Positions 1-5,482 of a stretch of 6,003 nt of DNA are shown piece by piece. Both the position numbers and the translations under genes were made by a program. The notes under the pieces were generated by a model. It searched no databases and was not told the origin of the DNA. It worked only from the letters and a program-made list of their open reading frames with translations. Numbering within the stretch: the stretch's first letter is position 1; each line of letters begins with the position of its first letter. Source of the stretch: UBA4655 sp044337015. Lineage in GTDB: Bacteria > Planctomycetota > Planctomycetia > Pirellulales > UBA1268. The stretch covers positions 1 through 6,003 of the forward strand of contig JBIIOJ010000201.1 of the NCBI GenBank assembly GCA_044337015.1, written 5' to 3'.

Positions 1-735
1 GAACGCTTCTTTCTCGCGGTGGCTCCTCGCGGACCGACGGCATCGCTCGTGGGCGATGAGGCCCGTCATCTCGCCCGCGTGCTCCGCGCGAAGGTGGGGG
101 AAACGGTTCGCGTCTTCGACGGATCCGGGACGGAGTGGCCTGCCCGCATCGACTCGATCGGAAGGGATCGGGTCGATCTCATACTCGGCGAGCCGTTCGT
201 GCAGACCGAGACCAGCGGCCGGTCCCTCACCCTCGCCGTCGCCCTGCCGAAGGGCGACCGCCAGAAGTGGATGGTGGAGAAGCTCACCGAACTCGGCGTA
301 GCCCGGCTCGTCCCCCTGGTGACGAGCCGGGGGGTCGCCGAGGCGACGCCGGCCGCCATCGAACGGCTGAAGCGTTCCGTCATCGAGGCCTGCAAGCAGT
401 GCGGCCGCTCGACCCTCCTCGAAATCGCCGAGCCGAGGCCGCTTGCGGCCTGCGTGGCGGAAAAGCCCCCTGGATCGCCGGGGCTCGTCGCGGATCCCGG
501 CGGCATCCCGGTCGCCGACGCGGTTTATTCAGCGTCCGCGAAACAGGGTGCCGACATGATCGCCCTCGTCGGCCCCGAGGGTGGCTTTACGGACGAGGAG
601 TTCGCCGCGGCCGTGGAGGCCGGTTTCACGGCGGTCTCACTCGGTCGCCACGTCCTGCGGATCGAGACCGCGGCGATCGCCGTCGCGGCCGTGGTGGCCG
701 CCACCCGCCGGCCGCCGACGCTGCCGGACCGGTGA
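1..735 (+). CDS. rsmE: 16S rRNA (uracil-1498-N3)-methyltransferase RsmE, 5' partial
   Basis: This SPOUT-class enzyme transfers methyl from S-adenosylmethionine to N3 of U1498 in helix 44 of 16S rRNA, acting in the cytoplasm on the 30S subunit. The reading frame is open from base 1 and gives 244 residues; E. coli RsmE has about 243, so probably only a few N-terminal residues lie outside the window. A GTG at 19 could be called as a start, but the codons before it (ERFFLA) match the usual RsmE N-terminus, so the true start is upstream. Visible signatures in order are the PUA-like segment GDEARHLARVLRAKVGE, the SPOUT-domain KGDRQKWMVEKLTELGV, EACKQCGR, the SAM-site GPEGGFTDEE, and the knot segment LGRHVLRIETAA near the C-terminus. 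All look intact. The downstream gene has its own Shine-Dalgarno 170 nt away and may be transcribed separately. Confidence 0.96.
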   Translation, partial: ERFFLAVAPRGPTASLVGDEARHLARVLRAKVGETVRVFDGSGTEWPARIDSIGRDRVDLILGEPFVQTETSGRSLTLAVALPKGDRQKWMVEKLTELGVARLVPLVTSRGVAEATPAAIERLKRSVIEACKQCGRSTLLEIAEPRPLAACVAEKPPGSPGLVADPGGIPVADAVYSASAKQGADMIALVGPEGGFTDEEFAAAVEAGFTAVSLGRHVLRIETAAIAVAAVVAATRRPPTLPDR

Positions 736-835
736 ACCGCGGAAAAGACGCGGGATCCCCGTCTGGCCGAAGGCTGTCGCTCGTAGCGGTCGTGCCGCCC
801 CGACCGAGCCTGTCCGGAAATCTGCTCCAGCGGGC

Positions 836-862
836 CGGCCACGGCGTGCGGGGGGGTGGCCG
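836..862 (+). other. Hairpin in the rsmE to coiled-coil gene gap
   Basis: CGGCCAC (836-842) is perfectly complementary to GTGGCCG (856-862) across a 13-nt G-rich loop. It lies in the 181-nt gap (736-916) between rsmE and the next gene. There is no T-tract after it, so it is not a classical intrinsic terminator. It may be a factor-assisted terminator, a leader hairpin, or chance in GC-rich DNA. I see no convincing -35/-10 pair in this gap. Confidence 0.3.
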
Positions 863-904
863 CATCCGCCGATGGAACCCTCGCAACCGACGGATTTGGT
901 TCGC

Positions 905-911
905 AGGGAGG
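905..911 (+). promoter_or_regulatory. Shine-Dalgarno that fixes the start of the coiled-coil gene
   Basis: AGGGAGG lies 5 nt before the ATG at 917. The frame stays open far upstream (to about 581), so length alone cannot pick the start. This ribosome-binding site, and the signal peptide that begins exactly at 917, decide it. Confidence 0.75.
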
Positions 912-916
912 CGACG

Positions 917-1708
917 ATGCGAAGGTACTTGCCATGCTGCCTCGTGGCGGTGATCTGGGCGACCGCGATCGCGGACGCCTCGGCCGCCTGGCCGTTTCGC
1001 CACATCTGGGAGCGGCGGAAGGCGGAGCTCTACTCACAGCTCTCGCGGGACGTCACGAGAAAGGTGAACGCCCGCGTCGAGGAGGCGAGGCAGGACCTCG
1101 AGGCGTCGCTTTCCGCCCGGGTCGCCGCGGAGTCGACGAGACTCGAGGAGCAGGCGAAGGCCGAAGCGGCGGAGCTTGAAAACCTCTTCGACGAGGAGCT
1201 CGAGGAACTCGAGGCCCAGATCGACAAGACGATCGACAAAAAAATCGACACGGAGACCAAGGAACTCGACGCCAAGTTCGACAAGGAACAGCGGGAGCTC
1301 GACCAGTCTCTCGCCGTGGAATCGAAAAAACTCGCCGATGCCGCCGCGGCGGAATCAAAGCGGGTCGCCGAAGCGGCCGCAGCGAAACAGAAGGAGGCGG
1401 TCGCGAAGGTCGAGACGGAACTCCAGCGGATCGAGAAGCAGTCGGCTGCGGAAGTGGAGAAGCTCCTGGCGACGACCGGCAAGCGAATCGAAGGCGAAAT
1501 GGCGAAGCTCGACTCTGAAATGGCGAAGCTGAAGACCCGCCTCGACGGGCAGTTTGCGGCGCTCGAGAAGCGGCTCGAGGCGCAGGCCACCGCGGCGGCG
1601 AAGGCCGCGAAGGAGATGCCGAAGACGGTCCCTGCGACCGAACCGCCGCCGCCGAAGGCACCGGAAGAAAACCTGTTTCCCGAAGAGCAGAAACCAAAGG
1701 CGAACTGA
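917..1708 (+). CDS. Exported charged coiled-coil protein, function unknown
   Basis: The product has 263 residues. Residues 1-23 form a signal peptide: Arg2-Arg3, a hydrophobic core around LVAVIWATAIA, and a likely cleavage after ASA (23/24). The mature protein is therefore periplasmic or surface-exposed. Residues about 30-230 are almost entirely Ala, Glu, Lys, Asp, Arg, Leu and Gln with very few Gly or Pro, so a long amphipathic helix or coiled coil is expected. Repeated themes include EELEELEAQIDKTIDKKID and the related Ala/Lys/Glu stretches AAAAESKRVAEAAAA and EMAKLDSEMAKLKTRLD. The C-terminal 30 residues are Pro/Glu-rich (TEPPPPKAPEE) and probably disordered. Mature residues hold no Cys, and I recognise no enzymatic motif. 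It resembles generic apolipoprotein-like or structural coiled-coil proteins by composition only, so I assign no function. The gene converges on the DUF4198 gene with 38 nt between stops; no clear bidirectional terminator is visible there. Confidence 0.85.
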   Translation: MRRYLPCCLVAVIWATAIADASAAWPFRHIWERRKAELYSQLSRDVTRKVNARVEEARQDLEASLSARVAAESTRLEEQAKAEAAELENLFDEELEELEAQIDKTIDKKIDTETKELDAKFDKEQRELDQSLAVESKKLADAAAAESKRVAEAAAAKQKEAVAKVETELQRIEKQSAAEVEKLLATTGKRIEGEMAKLDSEMAKLKTRLDGQFAALEKRLEAQATAAAKAAKEMPKTVPATEPPPPKAPEENLFPEEQKPKAN

Positions 1709-1746
1709 CTCACACTGGGAGCAGACCGCCGTTCAGGCTGGCGCAG

Positions 1747-2589
1747 TCACGGCACGTCGCAGCAGGGGCATCGCTGCGGCACGTCGAGCACGAGCGTCGC
1801 CGCATAGGCGGTGCGGTCGTAGCCTTCGCCGCTCTCCTCGGGCTTCGACAGGTGGGCGACGATGAGGACGAGGTTGCCCTCCTTCGGCGTGAAGCTGCAG
1901 CGGCCCTCGGCATCGGTCGTGCGCTCGTGCTCTTCGTCGAACTCCTCGGCAAGCACGGCGCCCCGAGGAATGAACGAGACGCGATGGCCGGCGACCGGGC
2001 TGCCGCGATGGAGCAGCCGCACGGTGATCGGCTTCCCCGGCCCGCAGTCGATGACGGGATGCGTCTCGAGCACGAGTTCGAGCGGGTGTCCCAGCGGCTT
2101 TGCATGGTCGCCCATCGGTGCCGGCGGTTCATCGAGTGATTCCGACACGAGGAAGTAGGCCTTGCCCCCCTTGAGCCCACGCGCCCCGTGGCGAATGCCC
2201 TCGCGAAGATGGTTCACGCAGTGGAGCCCCTCCGTCGCGGCCACGAAACGGCCCGAGTAGAAGCCCTCCCGCGGCGCGTAGCCGAGATCGACCAGGTCCG
2301 GCACGAGGTCGATCGAATTTCCGCCGGGCGGGAGCACCGCGAGCGAAGCCCCTTCGAGCGACGAGAGCTTCCCGGCGATCTTGAAGTCGCGGTGGTCGTT
2401 GCCGTGGTTGCCGAGGAAGAGATCGACGTGCACCACGTCCCCGGGCCGCACCATCCGGCTCGACGCCTGCACCCACGTGTCGTGGGCGAGGACGGTCGCC
2501 ACGCCTGCCGCCGTCGCGACGAACACCACGATCCCGGCGAGGACCTTCACTCCACCGAAAACCTTCGAAAAGCGGGCCGTCCTATTCAA
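1747..2589 (-). CDS. DUF4198-family exported protein with Cys-Pro-Cys-Cys tail
   Basis: The product has 280 residues from a TTG start. N-terminal residues include Arg3, Arg6, Lys9 and Lys15, followed by a hydrophobic core (about 16-34). A likely signal-peptidase site V-L-A|H lies at 35/36, so the mature protein would begin HDTW; the AHD-x-W start is typical of DUF4198. Residues about 40-150 form the first beta-rich part (RPGDVVHVDLFLGN, then FYSGRFVAATEGLHCV). Residues about 185-270 look like an Ig/Cna-B-like carboxypeptidase-regulatory fold: PITVRLLHRGSPVAGHRV, TDAEGRCSFTP and a closing YAATLVLDV. The tail carries C274, C276 and C277. His is frequent (H54, H62, H66, H123, H127, H134). DUF4198 members are often annotated as periplasmic parts of nickel/cobalt uptake, but biochemical proof is thin. 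The gene is last in a probable operon and overlaps the preceding stop by 8 nt. An alternative start is GTG at 2550, which also leaves a complete signal peptide. Confidence 0.85.
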   Translation of the reverse strand: MNRTARFSKVFGGVKVLAGIVVFVATAAGVATVLAHDTWVQASSRMVRPGDVVHVDLFLGNHGNDHRDFKIAGKLSSLEGASLAVLPPGGNSIDLVPDLVDLGYAPREGFYSGRFVAATEGLHCVNHLREGIRHGARGLKGGKAYFLVSESLDEPPAPMGDHAKPLGHPLELVLETHPVIDCGPGKPITVRLLHRGSPVAGHRVSFIPRGAVLAEEFDEEHERTTDAEGRCSFTPKEGNLVLIVAHLSKPEESGEGYDRTAYAATLVLDVPQRCPCCDVP

Positions 2590-3688
2590 GGTTCACCACC
2601 TCTCCGCGATTGATGCTATGCAACGCCCGGTGCAACGACGCATCGGTGCCCTCGGTCAGGAACGCCACGTGGCCGTCGGCAAAGAGCACGTTGGCCCCGC
2701 CGTCGTGCCGGCTCTTTGGCCCGAAGAAGCCCGACCAGTGGACCACGTAATCGGGAATCGGGCTGTTGGGAGGCAAAAAGCCGTTCGTGAGGCTGTTGCC
2801 CGCGGTCGTCGCCGCCCACGCGAGCCCCCGGCCGCGCATTGCCGGGCTGCTCGCCCCCCGCCAGCTGGTGATCGACCGCCATTGGCCCACGATCGCGTCG
2901 ATGCTTTCGGTCGTCGGCGTCGCGCCGGCGGGCGGAACGAGCGTGCTGCTGTTCCAGCCCGTCGAGCCGTTGAGCGTGTATTGATAGGGATACGGGGGCG
3001 GCGACCCAGCGGGAAAAGTCGTGTCGCTGCCGATGCTCCTAACCGCCTCGCTCGCGATCACGGTCTTCGACGTGCCGTCGCTCACTTGCGAGATCCGAAC
3101 CTTTGAGTTCTCGTAGACGATCCCATCGGTGGGCTTGGCGAAGTTCCAGAGCATCCCTCCTTTTCCGTCCGCGGTCGCGCTGCCGATGCTGACCATGAAG
3201 TTGTTGCCGCCGTAGGAAAAGCCGTTCGACGACTGAACCAGCGGCGCGGAATCGCTCGGGCAGAGAAGCACGGGGATCGGCGTGGCGAACAGGGCGGCGA
3301 AGGCGGGATTCGGCTCCTGCGAGGAGAACGATCCGCGAAAGGCCGCCTGCTTGAAATCGAAACGGCCGGCGATCGCGGCCTCCTCCATGTAGGGCAGCAC
3401 CCGCGCATGGAGCGACCAGCCGCCTCCGGACGACCATGACGCCGTACCGGACGGCGGCCGGGCGTCCGTAGGCGGAAAATATCTTCGGCCGCTCTCGTGG
3501 CTCAGGAGCCCGAGCCCGAGCTGCCGCAGGTTGCTCGCGCAGTTCATCCGCCGTGCGGACTCCCGGGCCGATTGCACGGCTGGCAGGAGCAGGCCGATGA
3601 GCGTGCCGATGATGGCGATGACGACGAGCAGTTCCACGAGGGTGAAAGCCCGTGGGGCGAAGCCGCGTCGTCGGATGCATGGATGCAT
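2582..3688 (-). CDS. DUF1559 pseudopilin-like protein (prepilin-type N-terminus)
   Basis: The product has 368 residues and the full architecture of the DUF1559 family, which is abundant in planctomycetes. After a short basic leader (RRR at 6-8) comes the prepilin motif AFTLVELLVVIAIIG, with cleavage expected between Ala14 and Phe15, Glu19 as the +5 glutamate and a hydrophobic helix to about residue 38. QSARESARRMNCASNLRQL follows the helix as is usual. Later hallmarks are CPSD, an SDGTSKT motif and the C-terminal SRHDGGANVLFADGHVAFL (326-344). The family is thought to be exported and assembled or anchored through type II secretion or type IV pilus-like machinery; individual roles are mostly unknown. 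The start at 3688 has a good AGGGAG (3694-3699) 5 nt upstream. It is 44 nt after the Cys-rich gene, and its stop lies inside the start of the DUF4198 gene, so the three are probably co-transcribed. One oddity is Ala instead of the usual Gly before the cleavage point. Confidence 0.95.
   Translation of the reverse strand: MHPCIRRRGFAPRAFTLVELLVVIAIIGTLIGLLLPAVQSARESARRMNCASNLRQLGLGLLSHESGRRYFPPTDARPPSGTASWSSGGGWSLHARVLPYMEEAAIAGRFDFKQAAFRGSFSSQEPNPAFAALFATPIPVLLCPSDSAPLVQSSNGFSYGGNNFMVSIGSATADGKGGMLWNFAKPTDGIVYENSKVRISQVSDGTSKTVIASEAVRSIGSDTTFPAGSPPPYPYQYTLNGSTGWNSSTLVPPAGATPTTESIDAIVGQWRSITSWRGASSPAMRGRGLAWAATTAGNSLTNGFLPPNSPIPDYVVHWSGFFGPKSRHDGGANVLFADGHVAFLTEGTDASLHRALHSINRGEVVNLE
2599..2605 (-). 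promoter_or_regulatory. Shine-Dalgarno supporting the TTG start of the DUF4198 gene
   Basis: On the minus strand GGAGAGG lies 9 nt before TTG (2589-2587), inside the last codons of the DUF1559 gene. A TGA in the same frame lies two codons upstream of the TTG, so the TTG is the first possible start. The rival GTG at 2550 has only a weak, distant AAGG. Confidence 0.5.
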
Positions 3689-3699
3689 GACGACTCCCT

Positions 3700-3734
3700 G
3701 GAAAAGAATGGAAAGAATTGGAAAAAACCAATTC
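3700..3734 (-). repeat. A/T-rich intercistronic repeat and hairpin
   Basis: On the plus strand three 10-nt units sit head to tail: GGAAAAGAAT (3700-3709), GGAAAGAATT (3710-3719) and GGAAAAAACC (3720-3729). Overlapping them is a perfect 7-bp stem, GAATTGG (3715-3721) with CCAATTC (3728-3734), around a 6-A loop. In the minus-strand mRNA the stem overlaps the stop codon of the Cys-rich gene and is followed by a pyrimidine-rich stretch leading to the Shine-Dalgarno of the DUF1559 gene. It could be a partial terminator, a processing or stability site, or a spacer that lowers expression of the second gene relative to the first. Confidence 0.5.
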
Positions 3735-4392
3735 AGCCCACGCGGGGAGGCGGCGTTTCGGGAGCGGCCCGGAGGGGCGACGCCGACTCATGCAAGCACG
3801 GAACCGTTTCGATGAAATCAAGCCCGGTCACGATCTCGACGTGCGGCGGTGGCAGTGACCCTCCGCAGGAAAACCACTCCGCCACGATGCCGCCGCAGGC
3901 GAGCATCGCGCGGAGCGAGAGGCTCTTGCTCGAATCCGGGTCTTCGGACGAATCGGCCGGATCGTCCCCGGCCGGCACAGCAGCCGCAGCCTCGCAGCAG
4001 CTCGGCTTCACTGCACAGCATGAAGTCGCCTCACAGCACGACGACACCACGCTGCGCGACGGCTCGGCCCGTGCCGGTGCCGCCGCCACCCGACGCTGGA
4101 GCGCCGCGATCACGGCCGGCTCGACGCCGCGGGCCCGGGCCCAGGCGAGCGTCTCGGCGGGCGTGTGGCAGCAGCAGTTCGTGAAACACTGCTCCGCCGC
4201 GGCGCAGCCGCAGGGCTTGTCCATGCAGGGAAAAGGCGTCGAGCGATCCTTTCCCGCGAGCCGCTTGGCGGCCGGCGAGTCGCCGCGGGTGGTCGACACT
4301 CCGACGGGCAGCGGCAATCCCGAAACGACCAGTCCGTAGCCGACGATCGCCGACCAAGTGATGACTCGTCGAAATGACGCAGCCCGACTCAT
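3733..4392 (-). CDS. Cys-rich exported protein, putative metal-binding
   Basis: The product has 219 residues and 16 Cys. Residues 1-32 look like a signal peptide or membrane anchor: Arg3, Arg8 and Arg9, then a hydrophobic stretch WSAIVGYGLVVSGLPLPVGV. The core at 54-75 reads FPCMDKPCGCAAAEQC and then NCCC, giving Cys at 56, 61, 63, 69, 73, 74 and 75. It is followed by HTPAETLAWARARGV. From memory this FPC-x4-CGC...CCC-HT...LAWAR core recurs in unnamed planctomycete proteins; I cannot search to confirm. A second part has three CC pairs (119-120, 125-126, 132-133), then an acidic Asp/Ser/Pro linker, and a C-terminal part with Cys166, Cys176 and Cys199. The arrangement suggests metal binding or disulfide bonding outside the cytoplasm; the metal is unknown. 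The ATG at 4392 lacks a strong Shine-Dalgarno (only AGG 8 nt upstream). It is probably the first gene of an operon with the pseudopilin and DUF4198 genes. Confidence 0.8.
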   Translation of the reverse strand: MSRAASFRRVITWSAIVGYGLVVSGLPLPVGVSTTRGDSPAAKRLAGKDRSTPFPCMDKPCGCAAAEQCFTNCCCHTPAETLAWARARGVEPAVIAALQRRVAAAPARAEPSRSVVSSCCEATSCCAVKPSCCEAAAAVPAGDDPADSSEDPDSSKSLSLRAMLACGGIVAEWFSCGGSLPPPHVEIVTGLDFIETVPCLHESASPLRAAPETPPPRVG

Positions 4393-4412
4393 GTCAAAAG
4401 CCTATGACCGGC

Positions 4413-4445
4413 CCCGAATGCCCGCAAGGTCCGGCGGAATTCGGG
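4413..4445 (-). promoter_or_regulatory. Leader hairpin before the Cys-rich operon
   Basis: CCCGAAT (4413-4419) pairs perfectly with ATTCGGG (4439-4445). Just inside, CCGC (4422-4425) pairs with GCGG (4434-4437), leaving an 8-nt loop and a small internal loop. Read on the minus strand, it ends 20 nt before the ATG at 4392 and is followed by a short TTTT. It could be an attenuator, a stability hairpin or an operator. No known riboswitch fold is recognised, and chance pairing in GC-rich DNA is possible. Confidence 0.35.
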
Positions 4446-4497
4446 CTTGAGACTCCCTCGCGATCGAGAAGTGCCTGGGCACCGAGAAGGACCGTGA

Positions 4498-4661
4498 GGG
4501 GCTGCCCGTGTGCCCGAGACGGCGTAGGTGGCAGGAAACGCGAGGATGAGGGGACGGTGTGAGGATCGCGAGCGTGTCAGCGAGCGAACTCATACCGCCC
4601 CTCAGCCGGACCACAGCGATGGGCGAAGCGAGCGTCCGGCGAGCGGCATACGGGCAGCCCC
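4498..4661. repeat. 164-nt structured intergenic element with nested inverted repeats
   Basis: The outer arms 4498-4514 and 4645-4661 form 17 continuous base pairs with one G-T wobble. Inside, 4547-4563 and 4589-4604 form 16 pairs with one bulged A (4554) and one G-T wobble, closing a 25-nt loop. Directly after it, GCCGGAC (4605-4611) pairs with GTCCGGC (4634-4640). The 32-nt left internal segment (4515-4546) has only a weak 4-bp hairpin. Together this gives a closing stem, a central junction and two hairpins. The right end is 8 nt after the isomerase-like stop codon. It may be a non-coding RNA, a REP/MITE-like repeat with 17-bp terminal inverted repeats, or a terminator/leader structure. I see no tmRNA, SRP or RNase P signatures. 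No plausible gene is seen in 4393-4669. Confidence 0.6.
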
Positions 4662-4669
4662 GAACCCGT

Positions 4670-5452
4670 TCAGAGCGCCTGCAGGAATCGGATGGCGTCG
4701 GCGAGTTCCCGCTCCGCGCCGACGCCGTCGACCGGCTCGAGGCCGATCCAGCCGCGGTAGTCCCGCTCGCCGAGGGCCGCGAGCACCGAAGGCAGATCGA
4801 CCTGCCCAGTGCCGAGCACGACCGCCCTACCCCGCCCCGCGAACGCGCCCGCCACGGCGTCGGTCGCATGCACCGCGAGGATGTGATCGCCGAGCATGCC
4901 GACGGCCTCGACCGGGTCGTGGCCGTGGACGACGAGCGAGCCGGTCACGAGGTCGCATCCGATCGAACCTTCCGGCACCACCTCGAAAACCCGCATGAGG
5001 TCGGCTGGCGCGGCCCGTCCCGCCTCGGCCGCGAGCCTCGCGCCCACCCGCTCACCCCAGTGGCCGAGGTCCGCCAGCACGTCGATGAGCAGCTTCCACT
5101 TTGCCGCGTCCTCCGATGCCGGGATGTCGCCGACGTGGTTGGTGACGACATCGCAGCCCATCTCGTAGGCGAACTTCATCGCCGACTTCGTGGCGGCGAT
5201 TCTTCCCTCGAGCGACTCCTCATCGGCGTATCCCCGGCGGGTGGGAAAGGCGACGCCCGCCACGACGAGCCCCTCGTCGGCGAGCCACTTGCGGATCTGT
5301 CGGATTCCAGACTGCGACACCTCCTCCGGGGTCAGGCCACTCCGCGCGTCGAGCTCAACGCCGTGCAGCCCGAGTTCCCTCGCCTTGCGGAGGGCATGCC
5401 GCAGCGACCGGGAGAGGGAGACAGTCGGTACCGAAAACCGGGAAATGTCCAT
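4670..5452 (-). CDS. Sugar phosphate isomerase/epimerase-like TIM-barrel protein
   Basis: The product has 260 residues, within the usual size range of the xylose isomerase-like TIM-barrel (AP endonuclease family 2) superfamily, which isomerises or epimerises sugars or inositol derivatives in the cytoplasm using a divalent metal. The barrel pattern is clear: an early strand with LHGVELDAR, then VVAGVAF, CDVVTNHVGDIP, a segment with AAEAG, SIGCDLVTGSLVVHGHDPVEAV, ILAVHATDA and the closing YRGWIGLEPV. Glu143, Asp167, His195 and Glu239 fit the Glu-Asp-His-Glu metal set known from D-tagatose 3-epimerase-type enzymes. GTGQVDLPSVLAAL matches the G-x-G-x-vD-f segment before the last strand. The frame extends to 5587, but ATG at 5452 is preferred: the extra 45 residues look non-coding and would overlap the start of the divergent gene. 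A weak CAGG precedes this ATG. The substrate cannot be deduced, and no pathway partner lies beside it. Confidence 0.88.
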   Translation of the reverse strand: MDISRFSVPTVSLSRSLRHALRKARELGLHGVELDARSGLTPEEVSQSGIRQIRKWLADEGLVVAGVAFPTRRGYADEESLEGRIAATKSAMKFAYEMGCDVVTNHVGDIPASEDAAKWKLLIDVLADLGHWGERVGARLAAEAGRAAPADLMRVFEVVPEGSIGCDLVTGSLVVHGHDPVEAVGMLGDHILAVHATDAVAGAFAGRGRAVVLGTGQVDLPSVLAALGERDYRGWIGLEPVDGVGAERELADAIRFLQAL

Positions 5453-5482
5453 CGCCGCCTGAAAACCTGACGCCTGCCGTCT

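Noticed and set aside
581..916. Upstream extension of the coiled-coil gene frame
   Set aside because: It overlaps rsmE, is Arg/Pro-rich noise, and the signal peptide and Shine-Dalgarno both point to 917.
732..953. Small frame starting at a GTG that overlaps the rsmE stop by 4 nt (GTGA)
   Set aside because: The overlap looks operon-like, but the product is a low-complexity Arg/Gly-rich string typical of an out-of-frame read of GC-rich DNA, and it overlaps the well-supported start at 917.
1238..1244. Run of seven A in the coiled-coil gene as a possible frameshift or slippage site
   Set aside because: The run encodes ordinary Lys-Lys within a Lys-rich helix and the zero frame continues intact to a sensible C-terminus, so no shift is needed.
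1709..1746. Bidirectional terminator between the convergent genes
   Set aside because: No stable hairpin followed by a T-tract is visible on either strand in this 38-nt gap.
4374..4562. Plus-strand 62-codon frame in the intergenic region
   Set aside because: No ribosome-binding site, no recognisable protein features, and it runs into the structured element; most likely a chance frame.
4498..4661. tmRNA reading of the element, because it begins GGGGCTG and ends CAGCCCC
   Set aside because: There is no T-arm sequence, no CCA end, no tag-peptide frame, and the length is less than half that of a tmRNA.
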